A stretch of DNA of 64,000 bases from NCBI GenBank assembly GCA_973895155.1, contig OZ316896.1, positions 4,030,001-4,094,000 on the forward strand, given 5' to 3'. The position numbers and the translations under genes were made by a program. The notes beneath the pieces are model-generated. The model worked only from the letters and a program-made list of their open reading frames with translations. It was not told where the DNA came from and did not search any database. This document shows, one piece after another, positions 1 through 11,012 of this stretch. Positions within the stretch are counted from its first letter, which is position 1. Each line of letters opens with the position of its first letter. Origin of the DNA: Marsupella aquatica. Lineage: Eukaryota; Marchantiophyta.

Positions 1-814
1 AAGACACCCTGGCATTACTTTCAAAGTAGTGCTAGCAACACTAATTCTCGAGTAAGAAAATCTGCACCAGTTCCCTTGCTGCAGGCTATCCAGGCAACTT
101 TGAGGGGCCAATGCAGGTCAGGACCATCACACCCTCCCCAAAGAGGAAATGGATTGCAGGGATGGTTGCCATTTTCTTGAGGGGTTATTCCGGGGGTTAC
201 CTAAGTAGTGTATTTTTCAAAAACTATAAGCAATCGCGACCTAATTCAGATACGGTAGTTTCAAAAGAAAATATTCTCTAAATAATACAATTGTAAATTG
301 TGACCTGTTTACTTTATAGTAGAGCAGAAAATATTGAGGAATGTTCTTTATTTATGTGCTACAAACATCTTCGTTACTTTACTTGCTGTGATTTATAAAA
401 CTTGGATCTAAAAAGTATGAAATAACTATTTTGGATTTTTGGATCACAATATTTTCCAGTGGCTTTAGGAGTTAGGCAACCATTTGGCTATGCATTCTTA
501 CAGCTTATGCTTGCAAATTCTGTCAAAGCACGAGAGTTAGCCGAAAATGTGAACTTAGCATAGGATGTAAAGTTGGAGCAATGCAAGCACATAGATGAGC
601 TTTCTCAGAGTAGGCAACAGGGAAAAAGAATGTCTTTCAATTGAGTTGGATGTCATATTTGGTGCAAGCTCTGAAATCTCTATTCCGTCACTTCACCCAT
701 CATCTCACATAATCAATTCAAATATGCACATAAATGTACAGGTGAGAAAATTAGTGACAAAAACTCTGAATAAGTTAGAGATTTTACAATTTTGACCATT
801 CTAGTGATTGTATA
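1..814. other. AT-rich intergenic DNA, no gene seen
   Basis: No reading frame here looks like a conserved protein and no RNA gene is recognisable. The sequence is AT-rich and runs up to the left edge of a solo LTR. Confidence 0.5.
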
Positions 815-1515
815 TGTTAGGTATTTACTCTTGCGTCTAGGGTTACGACATGTAACCATAGTTAGGCTACCCTTAATCAGAGATGTGGTTAGGTTAACTA
901 AGTTGCACACTATATCCTAAGCGGTGTTTGCTAGGATAAGTGAAACTAAAACTCATTATTACAAAACCACTTGAGAGATAAGGAGAACTAAGACTCTTGG
1001 GGGGGGGGGGGGTCACTATATGGAGAGCCATACATTGCATGCAATGTTTTAGGGTTGGACCCCCTAACTTATAAGTGAAAAAAATTAATTTGCAAAACGT
1101 TTTCTTTCTTTAAATTTTGTCCATTTTTTACTAAAAAAACCCCTAAAAACTTTAAAGAAAGTATTTTTTACAATTAATTAGGCTTATGTGTTCTTTAAAG
1201 CCGTCCAGTCAATAAAACATAGTCTTTAAAGTCCTATGTGTGCTTCCACAAAACTTTGGAAATCTTCTGCCACACACATTCAAATGGGCATACACTTTGT
1301 TGCACGTGATGTGCCACTTCCGTGGAAGTGACCCCCCCGAGCTTAGACTTTGAATACTTGGTACATGGTTGACGGGCTTAGAGTTTAGTAAAGCTCTTTT
1401 GTGTGTTCCCGTGTGGCGTAGCCTCAAGAAGGTGAACCATGTATCTTTTGCGTTGATCACTTATACGTTGGATGTGTCATGTCCTTACTATTGTGAATGT
1501 CGTCTATGCTCAACA
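815..1515 (+). mobile_element. Solo LTR, diverged relative of the copia LTR at 34.7 kb
   Basis: It begins TGTTAGGTATTTACTCTTGC and ends GTCTATGCTCAACA, matching both ends of the complete copia LTRs at 34730 and 39910. Internal blocks also match: GTTGCACACTATATC, CACTTGAGAGATA, GGGCTTAGAGTTTAGTAAAG and the segment around GTGTGTTCCCGTG. It is about 260 bp longer than the young LTRs, with a 14-base G run at 999-1012 and extra AT-rich sequence in the middle. The flanks are GTATA on the left and ATATA on the right, a target duplication with one mismatch. No internal retrotransposon domain is attached, so it most likely arose by recombination between the LTRs of an older element. Confidence 0.85.
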
Positions 1516-1535
1516 ATATAGAGTATAATATTTTT

Positions 1536-1797
1536 TTGTAACAAAGACAAAATTCGCAACAACAAGCCCATGAACCATCCAATCCACAAGTAGTCGACAC
1601 AAAAAGATCCTTGGTCAACCTCAATTGAGGCTATGTCCACGGGAACACATGAGAGCTAAAACTGCACTTTACGCTTGTCGGCCTACCAATTGTCTTTGCA
1701 ATACAATATCTTCCTATCTCTCAACTGGCTCCATAACAATGAGCCTAAATTCCTCCTATCCAAACAAACACCGCTTGTGATATAATGTGCAACTTAG
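1536..1797 (-). mobile_element. Truncated LTR fragment of the same family, reversed
   Basis: Read on the minus strand this contains TGCACATTATATCACAAG, CTCATTGTTATGGAGCCA, GTGTTCCCGTGGACATAGCC and GGATGGTTCATGGGCTTG in the same order as the copia LTR. The 5' part of the LTR (TGTTGGGTATTTACTC) is missing. Its 3' end faces the 3' end of the solo LTR at 815-1515, with about 20 bp between them, so the two lie tail to tail. Confidence 0.8.
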
Positions 1798-2257
1798 TAA
1801 ACAACCCTAAAAGAGCGTATGGAGCATTTTAGAGATCAATGACCTATAAACTCAAAATTTAGTCCATCATTTGGAGGGTAAGAAATTTGAAAATCTCTCA
1901 TATTGAATTCATTGACCAATGCTTCTCCCCCTAGTTTCTTTGACCTGTCCAAAGTGATGTGTTGCCATACTAGGTTCAAAATCTCAATCATATCCAAGAT
2001 CTTGTGAGATGTGGTGTAATCTCTAGAGTAGGTGGGATAGAGGTTAGGATACAGATCTTTCTCTTGCCTACCATCCTACCAAATATAGCAGTTAGGGTTG
2101 TGAAAATGGAGGCTGACTGCCATTTATATAGCAATAAGGGCCGAAACAGAAAGCCATCTATCCAAAATCTACTCCTATGTGCTCTTTTCAAAAGTTAGAG
2201 GCTCATTTGACACTGCCGCTGAAGATACTCTGATATATCCGTGTTCTAAAATAGAGC
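1798..2257. other. Intergenic DNA, no gene seen
   Basis: Short frames occur on both strands around 1990-2200, but neither resembles a known protein and they overlap each other. No other structure was noticed. Confidence 0.45.
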
Positions 2258-2408
2258 CCTCACCACAGTAGCTCGGGAATCGTGGTGACTGTAGCAGGTG
2301 ATTTCTTGACCTCACCACAGTAGCTCGGGAACCACGGTGACTGTAGTAGGTGACTCGACCTCACCACAGTAGCTCGTGAATCGCGGCGACTGCAGTAGGT
2401 GATTTCTC
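2258..2408. repeat. Three tandem ~50-bp units with imperfect dyad symmetry
   Basis: Units start at 2258, 2310 and 2359. Each runs CCTCACCACAGTAGCTCG, a short spacer, then a block like GGTGACTGTAGTAGGTGA. The ends TCACC and GGTGA are complementary, as are parts of the inner sequence, so each unit could fold back or bind a dimeric protein. The array lies about 580-730 bp upstream of the trihelix start codon. Confidence 0.75.
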
Positions 2409-2659
2409 GAGGGGAGAACGTACCTTTGCTGAGGGTAACATTCTCTTTCTCATTTTCTCATGTCGAGGCTTTTAAGCTCGCCCCCTCGACTCCGTTGTTT
2501 GCCCACTTCCACCATAGCCATCGTCCTCTCCAAGCTTTTGTTGTTCCCGCTTCACCTTCTGCCCGTGCGACGAGGGCATTTCGTACCGCTCGATTGATTC
2601 GCAGGGACGACTGATTGATTGAGTAGAGGTGATGCCGAACGTCAATCTCGGAATTCCTT

Positions 2660-2702
2660 TGGCTGACCACTGCTGTACTGCTGCTGCTGCTGCTGCCGCT
2701 GG
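2660..2702. repeat. CTG-rich microsatellite in the trihelix 5' flank
   Basis: A run of CTG/CCG triplets (CTGCTGTACTGCTGCTGCTG and onward) upstream of the trihelix start codon. It probably lies in the promoter or 5' untranslated region. Confidence 0.6.
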
Positions 2703-2987
2703 AGGGACGACGGCCAGGAGGGGCAATTTGGGAGGCAGGATTTGCCCGGCGGCAACGGAAGACCCTACTGCGGCCTTTTGTTGACGATCATGCACCGGAA
2801 ATTTTACGGAAATTTTGCGTGAAGATTGGGAGAGAAGAATCATGAGCTGACTACTGTGTCTAGAGACAGCTCGGAGGAACTTTGGGAGGCAGGATTTGGA
2901 TTTGCCATCGACATAATACCGTAGTGCAGTCTTTCCGGTGACGATCACGCACGAGAGGTGTTGGGTGGAGATTCTGAAAGAGGAATC

Positions 2988-3965
2988 ATGATGGCGATGA
3001 GCCAAGAGGTGGAGTTGGGAGGGGGGGGAGTGGGGACACCCGGAGTGCCTGTGGCCGCAGCGTCGAGCAGCCCCTCTCTGGTGGCTGAGGGACGAGGAGG
3101 GAGCAGTAAACAGAGAGTGAGGCCAGATGCGGCGGCGGAATGGAGTGAGAGTGCAATCACGGCCTTGCTGGATGCGTTTGGAGAGCGGTATATCGCTTCG
3201 CACAGAGGGAACTTGAGAGGGAAGGATTGGGCGGATGTAACGCGTGCGGTGAATAGCGCTCGGGAGGGAACTATGGGCGGTCTGAAGAGCGTCGAGCAAT
3301 GCCGGAATAAGATTGACAACTTGAAGAAGCGATTCAAGCTTGAACGAGAGAAGGGAGTCCCGTCTGCTTGGCAATGGTTTCGGACCTTGGACGCTATCGT
3401 AGGTAGGGCTCCCAAGAGAGCTGGGATCGTCCCGGATCATGGCGGCGCTGGCGGTGGTCATCCGTGTGATTCCCCCGACGTTAGGTTATCCCTTCCCACC
3501 GAGCCGGTGTTGCATCTGCACGCACTCTCGACCCCTTCTCCCCCTCCCCTCGGTTTAGTACCCCGACCATCAATTCACACTCAAAATGACAGCGATCCGG
3601 AGAATGTGGCCGAAACATATTCAAGCCAACGAGATAGTCACACGGACTTCCCTCCTGGTAAAAGCAATGGCAAGGATGTGACGTCGGAGATGACGAATCC
3701 CGATCCGCAAGGTGATGGAGACTTGCCTAGCGGTTCTGGTAAACCCTTGAACCGGAAGAAACGTAAGAATGTTTGTCATGCAGGGAGAGATGTGGCCGCC
3801 AGTATTGCGAGCTTTGCTGTAGTCTTTGAGAAAATAGAATATGCCAAAATGGCGTTGTTCAAAGAGATGGAGCTGCGGAGGCTTGATTTGCAGTATAAGT
3901 TGGCAAAACTTGCACACAACGGCAAGAAAGGCTCGGTTTCATCTGGTTCTGATCGCGAAAATTAG
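2988..3965 (+). CDS. Trihelix (GT-type) transcription factor, ASIL/SIP1-like
   Basis: A single-exon protein of 325 residues. The start is the ATG of MMAMSQEVE at 2988; the frame opens 30 bases earlier, but only with GTG. After a Gly/Ser/Ala-rich leader, residues about 51-140 form one trihelix Myb/SANT-like DNA-binding domain. It has the family's spaced tryptophans (EWSESAITALL, KDWADVTRAV, SAWQWFRTLD) and the VEQCRNKIDNLKKRFK helix. A basic NRKKRKN stretch may be a nuclear signal. The C-terminus (about residues 268-310) is a charged amphipathic helix (FEKIEYAKMALFKEMELRRL) typical of the SIP1/ASIL clade, which uses it to dimerise. Such proteins act in the nucleus, often as repressors of embryo or storage programmes in seed plants; the target here is unknown. 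The lack of introns is usual for this clade. Confidence 0.88.
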   Translation: MMAMSQEVELGGGGVGTPGVPVAAASSSPSLVAEGRGGSSKQRVRPDAAAEWSESAITALLDAFGERYIASHRGNLRGKDWADVTRAVNSAREGTMGGLKSVEQCRNKIDNLKKRFKLEREKGVPSAWQWFRTLDAIVGRAPKRAGIVPDHGGAGGGHPCDSPDVRLSLPTEPVLHLHALSTPSPPPLGLVPRPSIHTQNDSDPENVAETYSSQRDSHTDFPPGKSNGKDVTSEMTNPDPQGDGDLPSGSGKPLNRKKRKNVCHAGRDVAASIASFAVVFEKIEYAKMALFKEMELRRLDLQYKLAKLAHNGKKGSVSSGSDREN

Positions 3966-4320
3966 GTCGTTGGATTTGAAACCCTGGACCGTCCTTGCGA
4001 GGTGTGCTCCGAAACGTGGAAGGAGGACCAATTGCTCTTGACGCTGTGCTGTCTCTTGCCGCACGTTTGAGTAAATTTCTAGGATGTTGTCCTTCCCTTT
4101 CGCAGCACAGAGGCAACAGAGCTCAAAACTGGGTTAAAACAAAGCTCTAAACGAACCTCAACATATTTTGCAGGTGTGCAGAAATACATATTTCGTCTCC
4201 TCCATCTTCTCTTGCTAGAGAATATTAGGGATTGGTGCACTTCAAGGCCGCTTTGGTGTGAAGGCATCGTGTGCCGGCTTGGTAAATGACGTTAAAACAT
4301 GATGATACTGGGCGTATACT

Positions 4321-5038
4321 GATGACCGGATTGGGGGTCAGGACATTGAGGAAGCCCAGAATTTAGTTTCTGAGAAGTACAAGACAAAGAAGTGCAAATT
4401 GGTGCAAGATCCTGCAGTTCTTCATACTTGGTCCTCATCAGGCTTGTTCGCTTTCTCAGTGAGGCGTTGGCGAGATAATACAGCTGACTTCAAACCCCTT
4501 ATCCTACATCAAATTTTGAAACTGGGCAGGATACTGTATCATCTTCTTGTGAACTGCGAGAATGGTGATGCAGCGAATGAAGTGAACTTTGCATCCTCCA
4601 TTAAAACAGGTAAAGCAGGACTCCGCGTGGAAGCCGCCACAATTGATTAGACTCGGCAACTAGATGATAGGTATTTACTTCGGGAAGATTTTAGTATTTG
4701 TATGTGCAGGAAAGCTCTTTCATTGTATTCTTCTCATACGATTTTCATTTTATAGGTATTCATAGTAGGATTTTCTTTACCAAATCATCGTAAGTGTTGT
4801 CTATACCTCCCGAAGTAATTTATTGCTCTGGTTTTACCGACAGGTGCTGCATTCAATGGTTAGAGATTCGAATGGGCGGAAGATGTCTAAATCTCTTGGA
4901 ATTTGATAGACCCCTGACTTATTATTAGAGGGGCTATGCTGAAGGCACTTCACAAAATTCAGGATGCAGAGAATCTAGATCCCAAGCAAGTTGCAAAAGC
5001 AAAGGCAGGGCGAAAGGCTGATGGCTGGCATCTTTAAG
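4321..5038 (+). pseudogene. Valyl-tRNA synthetase fragment, decayed
   Basis: Translated pieces follow the catalytic core of class I valyl-tRNA synthetase in order. First comes DIEEAQNLVSEKY, then LVQDPAVLHTWSSSGLF (family QDPDVLDTWFSSGL). After a frameshift near 4498 comes TSNFETGQD (family LETGHD). After a gap ending in an acceptor-like TTTTACCGACAG (about 4843) comes MVRDSNGRKMSKSLG, with the KMSKS signature at 4880-4894. Next are two stop codons (TGA TAG), then GAMLKALHKIQDAENLDPK (family LEGLHKRL..GNLDPKEL). The frameshift, stops and loss of the rest of the protein mark it as dead. The retained intron-like gap suggests a genomic duplicate rather than a copy made from mRNA. Faint similarity to the later PFVTEELWQRLP region may continue near 5250-5310, but I would not rely on it. 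Confidence 0.8.
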
Positions 5039-7932
5039 GCACTGTCGGTTGTTGGCTTTTTCTAGATATCCACGATAGGACATGAAATACCTATTAAGGC
5101 CCTGAGGATGTGCAGTTGCTTGGACAATTTCTTAATATAGGTAACATCTAACTTATGTATCTGATCCCCCATCTTTTATGACATTCCAAAGAAATGGAAT
5201 GTATTGTGGTCGAAGGTCCGTTTCAGTTCATTGTGCTTGCAGTGAAATGAGCGCTTTGCCAACGCATGGCAGTGAGGAGGCCTCTTCCGGAAGCAAAGGT
5301 ACTCTCGTTAGAAAACCCAATGATGTAACCTTGTGCTTACCAAACTTTGGAGCCAACAGCTCACTAAACTACCCAGTTGTTCCCCATCCCCAGCTTTCAT
5401 TAAGTTGTCCTGCCACTCGCTTAAGATTTGACATTGCGTACAGCGAACTAGCCTGAGAGATTGACGCCCTAGTTGTTTCCTCTACGAATGTTCGTACCTC
5501 GTGTTCATACCCGTTACAAATGTACCAAGTGAAGTTACAGTTTCAGGACTCAGATCTATGCTAGAATTGGCCTGGCGGATCGAGTTTCAATGCACCAGCT
5601 CAAGGTTTATTCTGGTGAATTCAATGCCAACAAGTCTAGCGTTGACAGTATTTCAAATGCGGAAGCTGGCAGTCGTGCAGACTTGATGCAGGTCGAGACG
5701 AAATGTTTCTTTCGTATATGTTCTTTAATAGGGATAGTTGTTGTAAAGTATAAGGAGGACCATTTACTCTTGGTCTTTTAGTCGACACATGAAGTACTGC
5801 GTTAATTCATTGTTTGTGCAATCCTCGAACATTTTCCTCGATTTTTGTGAGCTACATATATTCGGGGAATAAGCTCTGGCGGACCGTTTAGCTCTGACAA
5901 CATGCAGAATGACTACAGCTTAAACCCTAGATTTTGATTTGGTGCCCTCCTAAACCCTATCTTGCTAGACCCCCGTTCAGCTGTCAGTGGAATCTCTCTA
6001 TCCTAGATAAGGCTGTCTCTCAGACAGTAAGCTCGTTTGAGGCTTCAAAACGATCCGGGGCACCTCGGTGGCTCTGTCAACTACTTCTTTGTGATAAAGT
6101 GCTATAAGTAAGCCTGCCTTAGGTGGAGACGGAAACGAACAACCTAGCATGAAATATGTAAGGATTGCTATGTAGGTTGATCCGTTTTAGGGCTATGTGA
6201 GTTCCTCATTCTGGAGCACCAGAGAACAGCTCAAGAGGAATTGTTTACAATTTTACAAATGTGAAACCGATTACCAACTTTCTTGAAGATTCTCAAACAA
6301 TTCAAAGAGGGGAGCCGTGCGACTGAAATTTTTTGACGCTGGCTTCTTATACAGAGTATCAACATTAGCGTTTAACGGGCTAAGCTGTATCTGGCGAGTA
6401 AATTTGGTAATGCCTGCCAGTTTCTTGGTCCCATTCGTGAATCTGATTGCGTATGTTGACTGTGTGGTTGGTCGCTTCAGTATACTATTTAACGGTTTCG
6501 CACAAGTTTAAGGTGAACTTCAAAGAACACAAGTCAGGATGTTTCGGTTTCAGAGAAAACGACAGTACACCAATCAAGAAAAGGGAGTACAGGAAGCTCG
6601 TAGGTGAAACGTAAGAGGGACGCCAAAAGGTTTCCAATGTTATGTCTAAGGACTTGTACTGTGGGATCCACACACAGGGAGCGGAAGGTAGGCGTTGCAG
6701 TTGTCTTCATGAATTGCATTGAGCCAAAGGAGCATAATTGTTTACAGCACTGGAAATCAATGGTGAGGGCGTTCCAGTTGTCTTCATGAATTGCATCGAG
6801 CCAGAGGAGCACAATTGTTTACAGCATTCTGGAAACCAATCTTGAACGTACTTGTCGCGCCCCAAACAGAATCTCCAATGAGAAAACTGTGAATATGATC
6901 TTCCATACTCTGTACGGGATCAAACTGTGAGCTGGCTCATTGTGGAATATAGAGCTCTATGTAAACCAAAGTCTGTCTATTTTAGCCAGGACACGTTCGT
7001 GCACTCTCACTCAGTGCATTATGTGATATCATTACGCATGGTGCTCAATAACCCCAAACGTTTCCATTCATGCTGACTTATCATGGTCAGCTCTCTCCTG
7101 TCGAATGAAAGCACTTTCAATGACATGGTGATCACATTCCCATAGCCATCGATGCCCTTTGTAGCTCCCAAGGGTCAAACCTAGTTTGAACACTAAATGA
7201 CCTTGCATTTAAGATTTATCCTCACTGAAATGTGGGCGCTCTGTGCTAGTTTTCCTTCGAATTCTCTAACTAAGTCGATGGAATGACCAACAAAGCGCTC
7301 TGGAACTTCTTGTAAGTATTTCCTTCTTTTCCGAAACTAGGTAGGATTATAACCTTCATCTTACTTTGCCTTCCTTTGCGGAAATAGAGTTGGAGTGACT
7401 TGGATTGCTGATTCGGGGCATTCTATATATGTGGCAATGCGAACTTTCCATCTCCAGTACCAGTGCGTTACTAATACATTTCAGTTGCTGGAATACAAAA
7501 GCGGCTCAAATGCATGGCGTCCAATTTATGGAGCACTTTTTGTTTAAAATGGGGCCCAGTTGGCAATCGAGTGAAGCTTGTGACACCAGTCACAGCCATA
7601 CTCACAATCGACAAGATGGTTACTATATAATCACCTTGTGCAGAATACCTGTATCTGCCATTTGTCCATTCCTGAATGTTCCCCAGCAGACAATTGTTGA
7701 CCACTCAAGTCTGGCACTTGACTGAAGGGTCCCGAGTCATGCAGCTTTGTAAAGCAACCTCTACAATAATCTGGATTCAAAAGCTGGATCAACTGAGGAA
7801 TCTACCGATGGCTTCCAGACTTATTCATGGAGACAGGTGAATCAGCATAAAGATCATATAGATTGATAGTACACTGAACGCAATGCATAAACACGGCAGC
7901 AATTAGTTCAACAGTGGAAACGATAGATGGGA
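5039..7932. other. Intergenic DNA with no recognisable gene
   Basis: Many short frames occur, none with family similarity or splice logic that I can support. A 77-bp direct duplication at 6691-6838 is the only clear structure. Confidence 0.5.
6691..6838. repeat. 77-bp direct tandem duplication
   Basis: GGCGTTGCAGTTGTCTTCAT at 6691 is repeated from 6768 with few changes, each copy running into a version of AATTGTTTACAGCA. Two copies, head to tail. Confidence 0.8.
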
Positions 7933-9328
7933 TCAACTCGAGAGATGACTTTCATGCGCCTCATGTGCATTCAGCGCAAATCCCACGGCCTCGTAGGTGT
8001 AGACCACAACGATCTCCATGATGATGGCCATGCAGAGCCAGACCGTGACACTGCCGGACATTAGATTGAAAGCTGGGAGAGTTTCTGAGTCGAACGAGGA
8101 GAGGGAGGAGTAGATGATCCGCACGAGGAGGAATGGCAGAGAGAGGGCAACGGCAAGGAGCAGACTCTTGTCTTCTGGCTCCGCATGGGAGAGATTGCCT
8201 GACGAGAGGACTGCCGCGAGGACGATCAGAACGTAGGCGATTATGAACAGCCCGACGGCTGCCTTGCCCGGTGGGAGGACAGTGTACTTCCCAGTGTTCT
8301 GCAGCTGCTCACCCGCCTTCACGCCCCCAGCGATGCCGATGACGAGTGCCGACCCGATGAGCACCTGAGGAAAATTTTCACTCTGATGAGAGGCTATCCT
8401 TGTTATTTGGATGGCAAGATTGAGGAATGATTTGGATAAGATCAAATTACACAAGAACTATGCATGTTGGACGGTGGGCAAGATGCAAGTTCTTTGAAGC
8501 AACTCACAACTGTCCTGACACCGTCCAACATGCATAGTTCTTGTCATCCCTCCCCATTTCTTTGTTTCTTCGAGCTTCAGAATCTAACAATTGACATCTT
8601 GCTTGGGTTCTGTGAACTATAAGCAATAACAGTAGATCGCTAACCCCGAAGACAATTACCCCCTAGGGTATCAATTTCTCTTCCTTTACCAGATTGACTC
8701 TTCAACACTATTTCCCCTTCCGACTATTCCTTGGCTAGGATAGGATTAGCCATAAAGAGATTGTAAATTTTCGTCTCCTAAGCCAAATTCACCACTCACA
8801 TTTCCTTCCTTCAACTCATTCCACTGATTCGTCTCGACAAGGGGGACATTTAAGTGGGTGAAAAATGTGAGGATTGTGGTGTGTTGCGTGCACACCTTGA
8901 TGTTTGTGTTGTTTCCCCTGAACACTTGACCTTCTGTCACGGCTGAGGACTGAACAATGTGGGAGTGTAAAATTGACCTGAATGAATTTCAGCACCACTG
9001 TAGAGGGCAATGATGGTTGCCCAAGGTTTCGGTTGATGCCCATTATGATGCGGTTCAGGAAGGTCAGGGCTGTCATCATGAGAGGACACAGCCCAATGTT
9101 CTGAACGATTGCGGAGGCAGTTAAAATATGGATTCTAATGTGGTCGCTCATTGTTGCTGCGAGCTCGAGGCAGGAACCGATGATTCGCACCAGGGAGAAG
9201 ACGATGAGGAAGAACCATCCACTCTTGATGCCGTGGCGGATGACGAGCAGGACGGCCATGGCTAGAGCTGGCGCGTAGACGACAATCTCGCCAATGGATA
9301 CACCGTTTCGATAGCTGATAGCAACCAT
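7933..9328 (-). CDS. Seven-helix membrane protein, DUF7702-like (fungal-type family)
   Basis: Two exons: 9328-8978 and 8364-7933, joined across a 613-bp intron (donor CAG|GTCAAT, acceptor TTTTCCTCAG). They give 260 residues in phase 0. Start: ATG at 9328, MVAISYRNGVSIGEIVVY. Seven hydrophobic segments are visible: IGEIVVYAPALAMAVLLV; GWFFLIVFSLVRIIGSCLEL; the stretch from ILTASAIVQNIGLCPLMM; VLIGSALVIGIAGGVKA; AAVGLFIIAYVLIVLAAVL; LLLAVALSLPFLLVRIIYSS; and GSVTVWLCMAIIMEIVVVY. The RHG after helix 1, the VRIIGS motif, IGLCPL, the PFLLVRIIYS motif and TGSVTV-like SGSVTVWLCMAIIMEIVVV all recall the DUF7702 integral membrane proteins that I know mainly from filamentous fungi. Function is unknown in that family. 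The intron and intact frame suggest a working gene. Assignment rests on remembered family sequence, not on a search. Confidence 0.75.
8451..8544. repeat. Perfect 26-bp inverted repeat with 42-bp loop, inside an intron
   Basis: The left arm 8451-8476 (ACAAGAACTATGCATGTTGG then ACGGTG) is the exact reverse complement of 8519-8544. It lies within the single intron of the DUF7702-like gene. It could fold in the pre-mRNA, or be the ends of a very small inserted element. No flanking target duplication is obvious. Confidence 0.9.
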
Positions 9329-10803
9329 CTTGACTTGATCACTCTCTCGATATTTTACCGTTGCAATAATGGCCTATCTGCTTGGTCGAGACGGAATCTT
9401 GGAGAAATTGGGGTTCGAGGAGGATGTAGAGATGCTGTTTCCTGACAGTTATCGATGGCTCATTGTGACCTTCATATCGTTTAGTTCTCAAGAAGTCTTG
9501 ATAACAGACAGACTTTCTGAATGAACCAAATTGTTGGTTTCTCCAGAATTCATTATTGCACCAACGTCTGTTGTCCTGTCCATGAAACAACATATTATCC
9601 CTTCCCAAAGCTCTGCACCAAATCGCTTTCTGATCTCGTTGATAGCCCTCAAGATGTGTTTGGAGCGAACAGCTTCGTCACAAATAATTGAACGAAGGCA
9701 TTGCTCTCATTGTCCACTGATCCGAAATGAGACAAGGGACAGAAGTAGTGGAGAAATTGATTTTGTACAGGACATGAGTTGCTTCCAAAACGGTTAGCAT
9801 CTGTACATTATGACCCTCCGGCGCTGCAAATAGTGTGATGCAATTGTGTGGGTAGGAGGCAATGACTTCTCGAATGATTCAGCACCTACATGGTGAACGG
9901 ATCACGAGGATGTACATTTCTGTTAATTTACTCGAACGCTCTAGTTCATATATAGGTCCATCTAAATCAACCTGGTGCTGGGCTGAACTGAATTCTCGAA
10001 ATTCAATCATATTTAGTATGCCAGCGTCCGTGAGAGCAGTCACCAATTGCTCTCATGAATCTCTATATTGGTTCAATGAAAGAAGCAACTAGACGATCAC
10101 TCCGTTGACTGTCTTGAATTTCTTTCACCCAAGTTAAAGTGGAAGGATCATCTGAAAAGATCACTACACACAATTGAGAGTGTTTTAGCTGAGTGAAAAG
10201 AAAAAAGTGGAAGATGGATTACAAACTTCAAAACCTGAACGACTCTATCCGATTCCCGTTACATGCGTTCCCTGAGTTGTGCGGCCTGACGGGTGGAGCA
10301 GCTCTCACTGATTGCGTTCTCGCAAGGAGGCCAAATAGACACAATCGAGGCACATTCCCAGCTGCTTTTGCCTGATGGACGATGAAATGGGGCATAATCT
10401 CGAAGAAGTACAAAGGAAAGTCATTACTCTAGAGCAAGTCCAATTCGAAGTGTCAAATTTCAGCCCTTTGGAAAAAAATCCTGTTCAGCACAGAGCGGTC
10501 ACAATGAAATACTCTCTTCGATAGAGCACTTCACGCCAATCTGAAACTTGCGAGTGAATCGCATTGTTCTCCAGCTTGAGAATTTCTATCTGTGTTCCTA
10601 TTTCAGGTCCAAGGATTTCTATTATCCTGAGCACAGGTTTAGGAATGGGTTTAGGGTTTGAGCTCCACAAGACCTGTGATCTCCATAACTCTCATTATAA
10701 AGTGCAGAGCATTAGGAATGGGTTTGAGCTCCACAAAAGGTGGTGAGTGCTCTACCTTTTATTGGCAAGTGCTCCACCTTTTATGATGAGATAGTGTTCA
10801 CCA

Positions 10804-11012
10804 CACAACAAGAACGAGAAGTAGCAAGGGAGGGAATGGGGCTTTTATATGGGCAGGTGTGGTTTAATAATAATGACAAACAGTGAGTGAATGGGGCCTT
10901 TTATATGGGCAGGTGTGGTTTAATAATAATGACAAACACAACAAGAATGAGAACTAGTGAGGGAGGGAATGGGGCTTTTATATGGACAGGTGAGGTTTAA
11001 TGATAGTGACCA
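10804..11012. repeat. Three imperfect tandem copies of a 55-80 bp unit
   Basis: Copies at 10804-10882, 10883-10938 and 10939-11012 share GAATGGGGCTTTTATATGG and GGCAGGTGTGGTTTAATAAT. The middle copy lacks the first third. A related TTATAAAGGCAGGTGAGGTT occurs near 12390. Confidence 0.8.

Noticed and set aside
2472-3461. A 329-codon open frame on the minus strand across the trihelix gene
   Set aside because: It is antisense to a clear trihelix domain, opens because of the GC-rich codons of that gene, and has no domain of its own.
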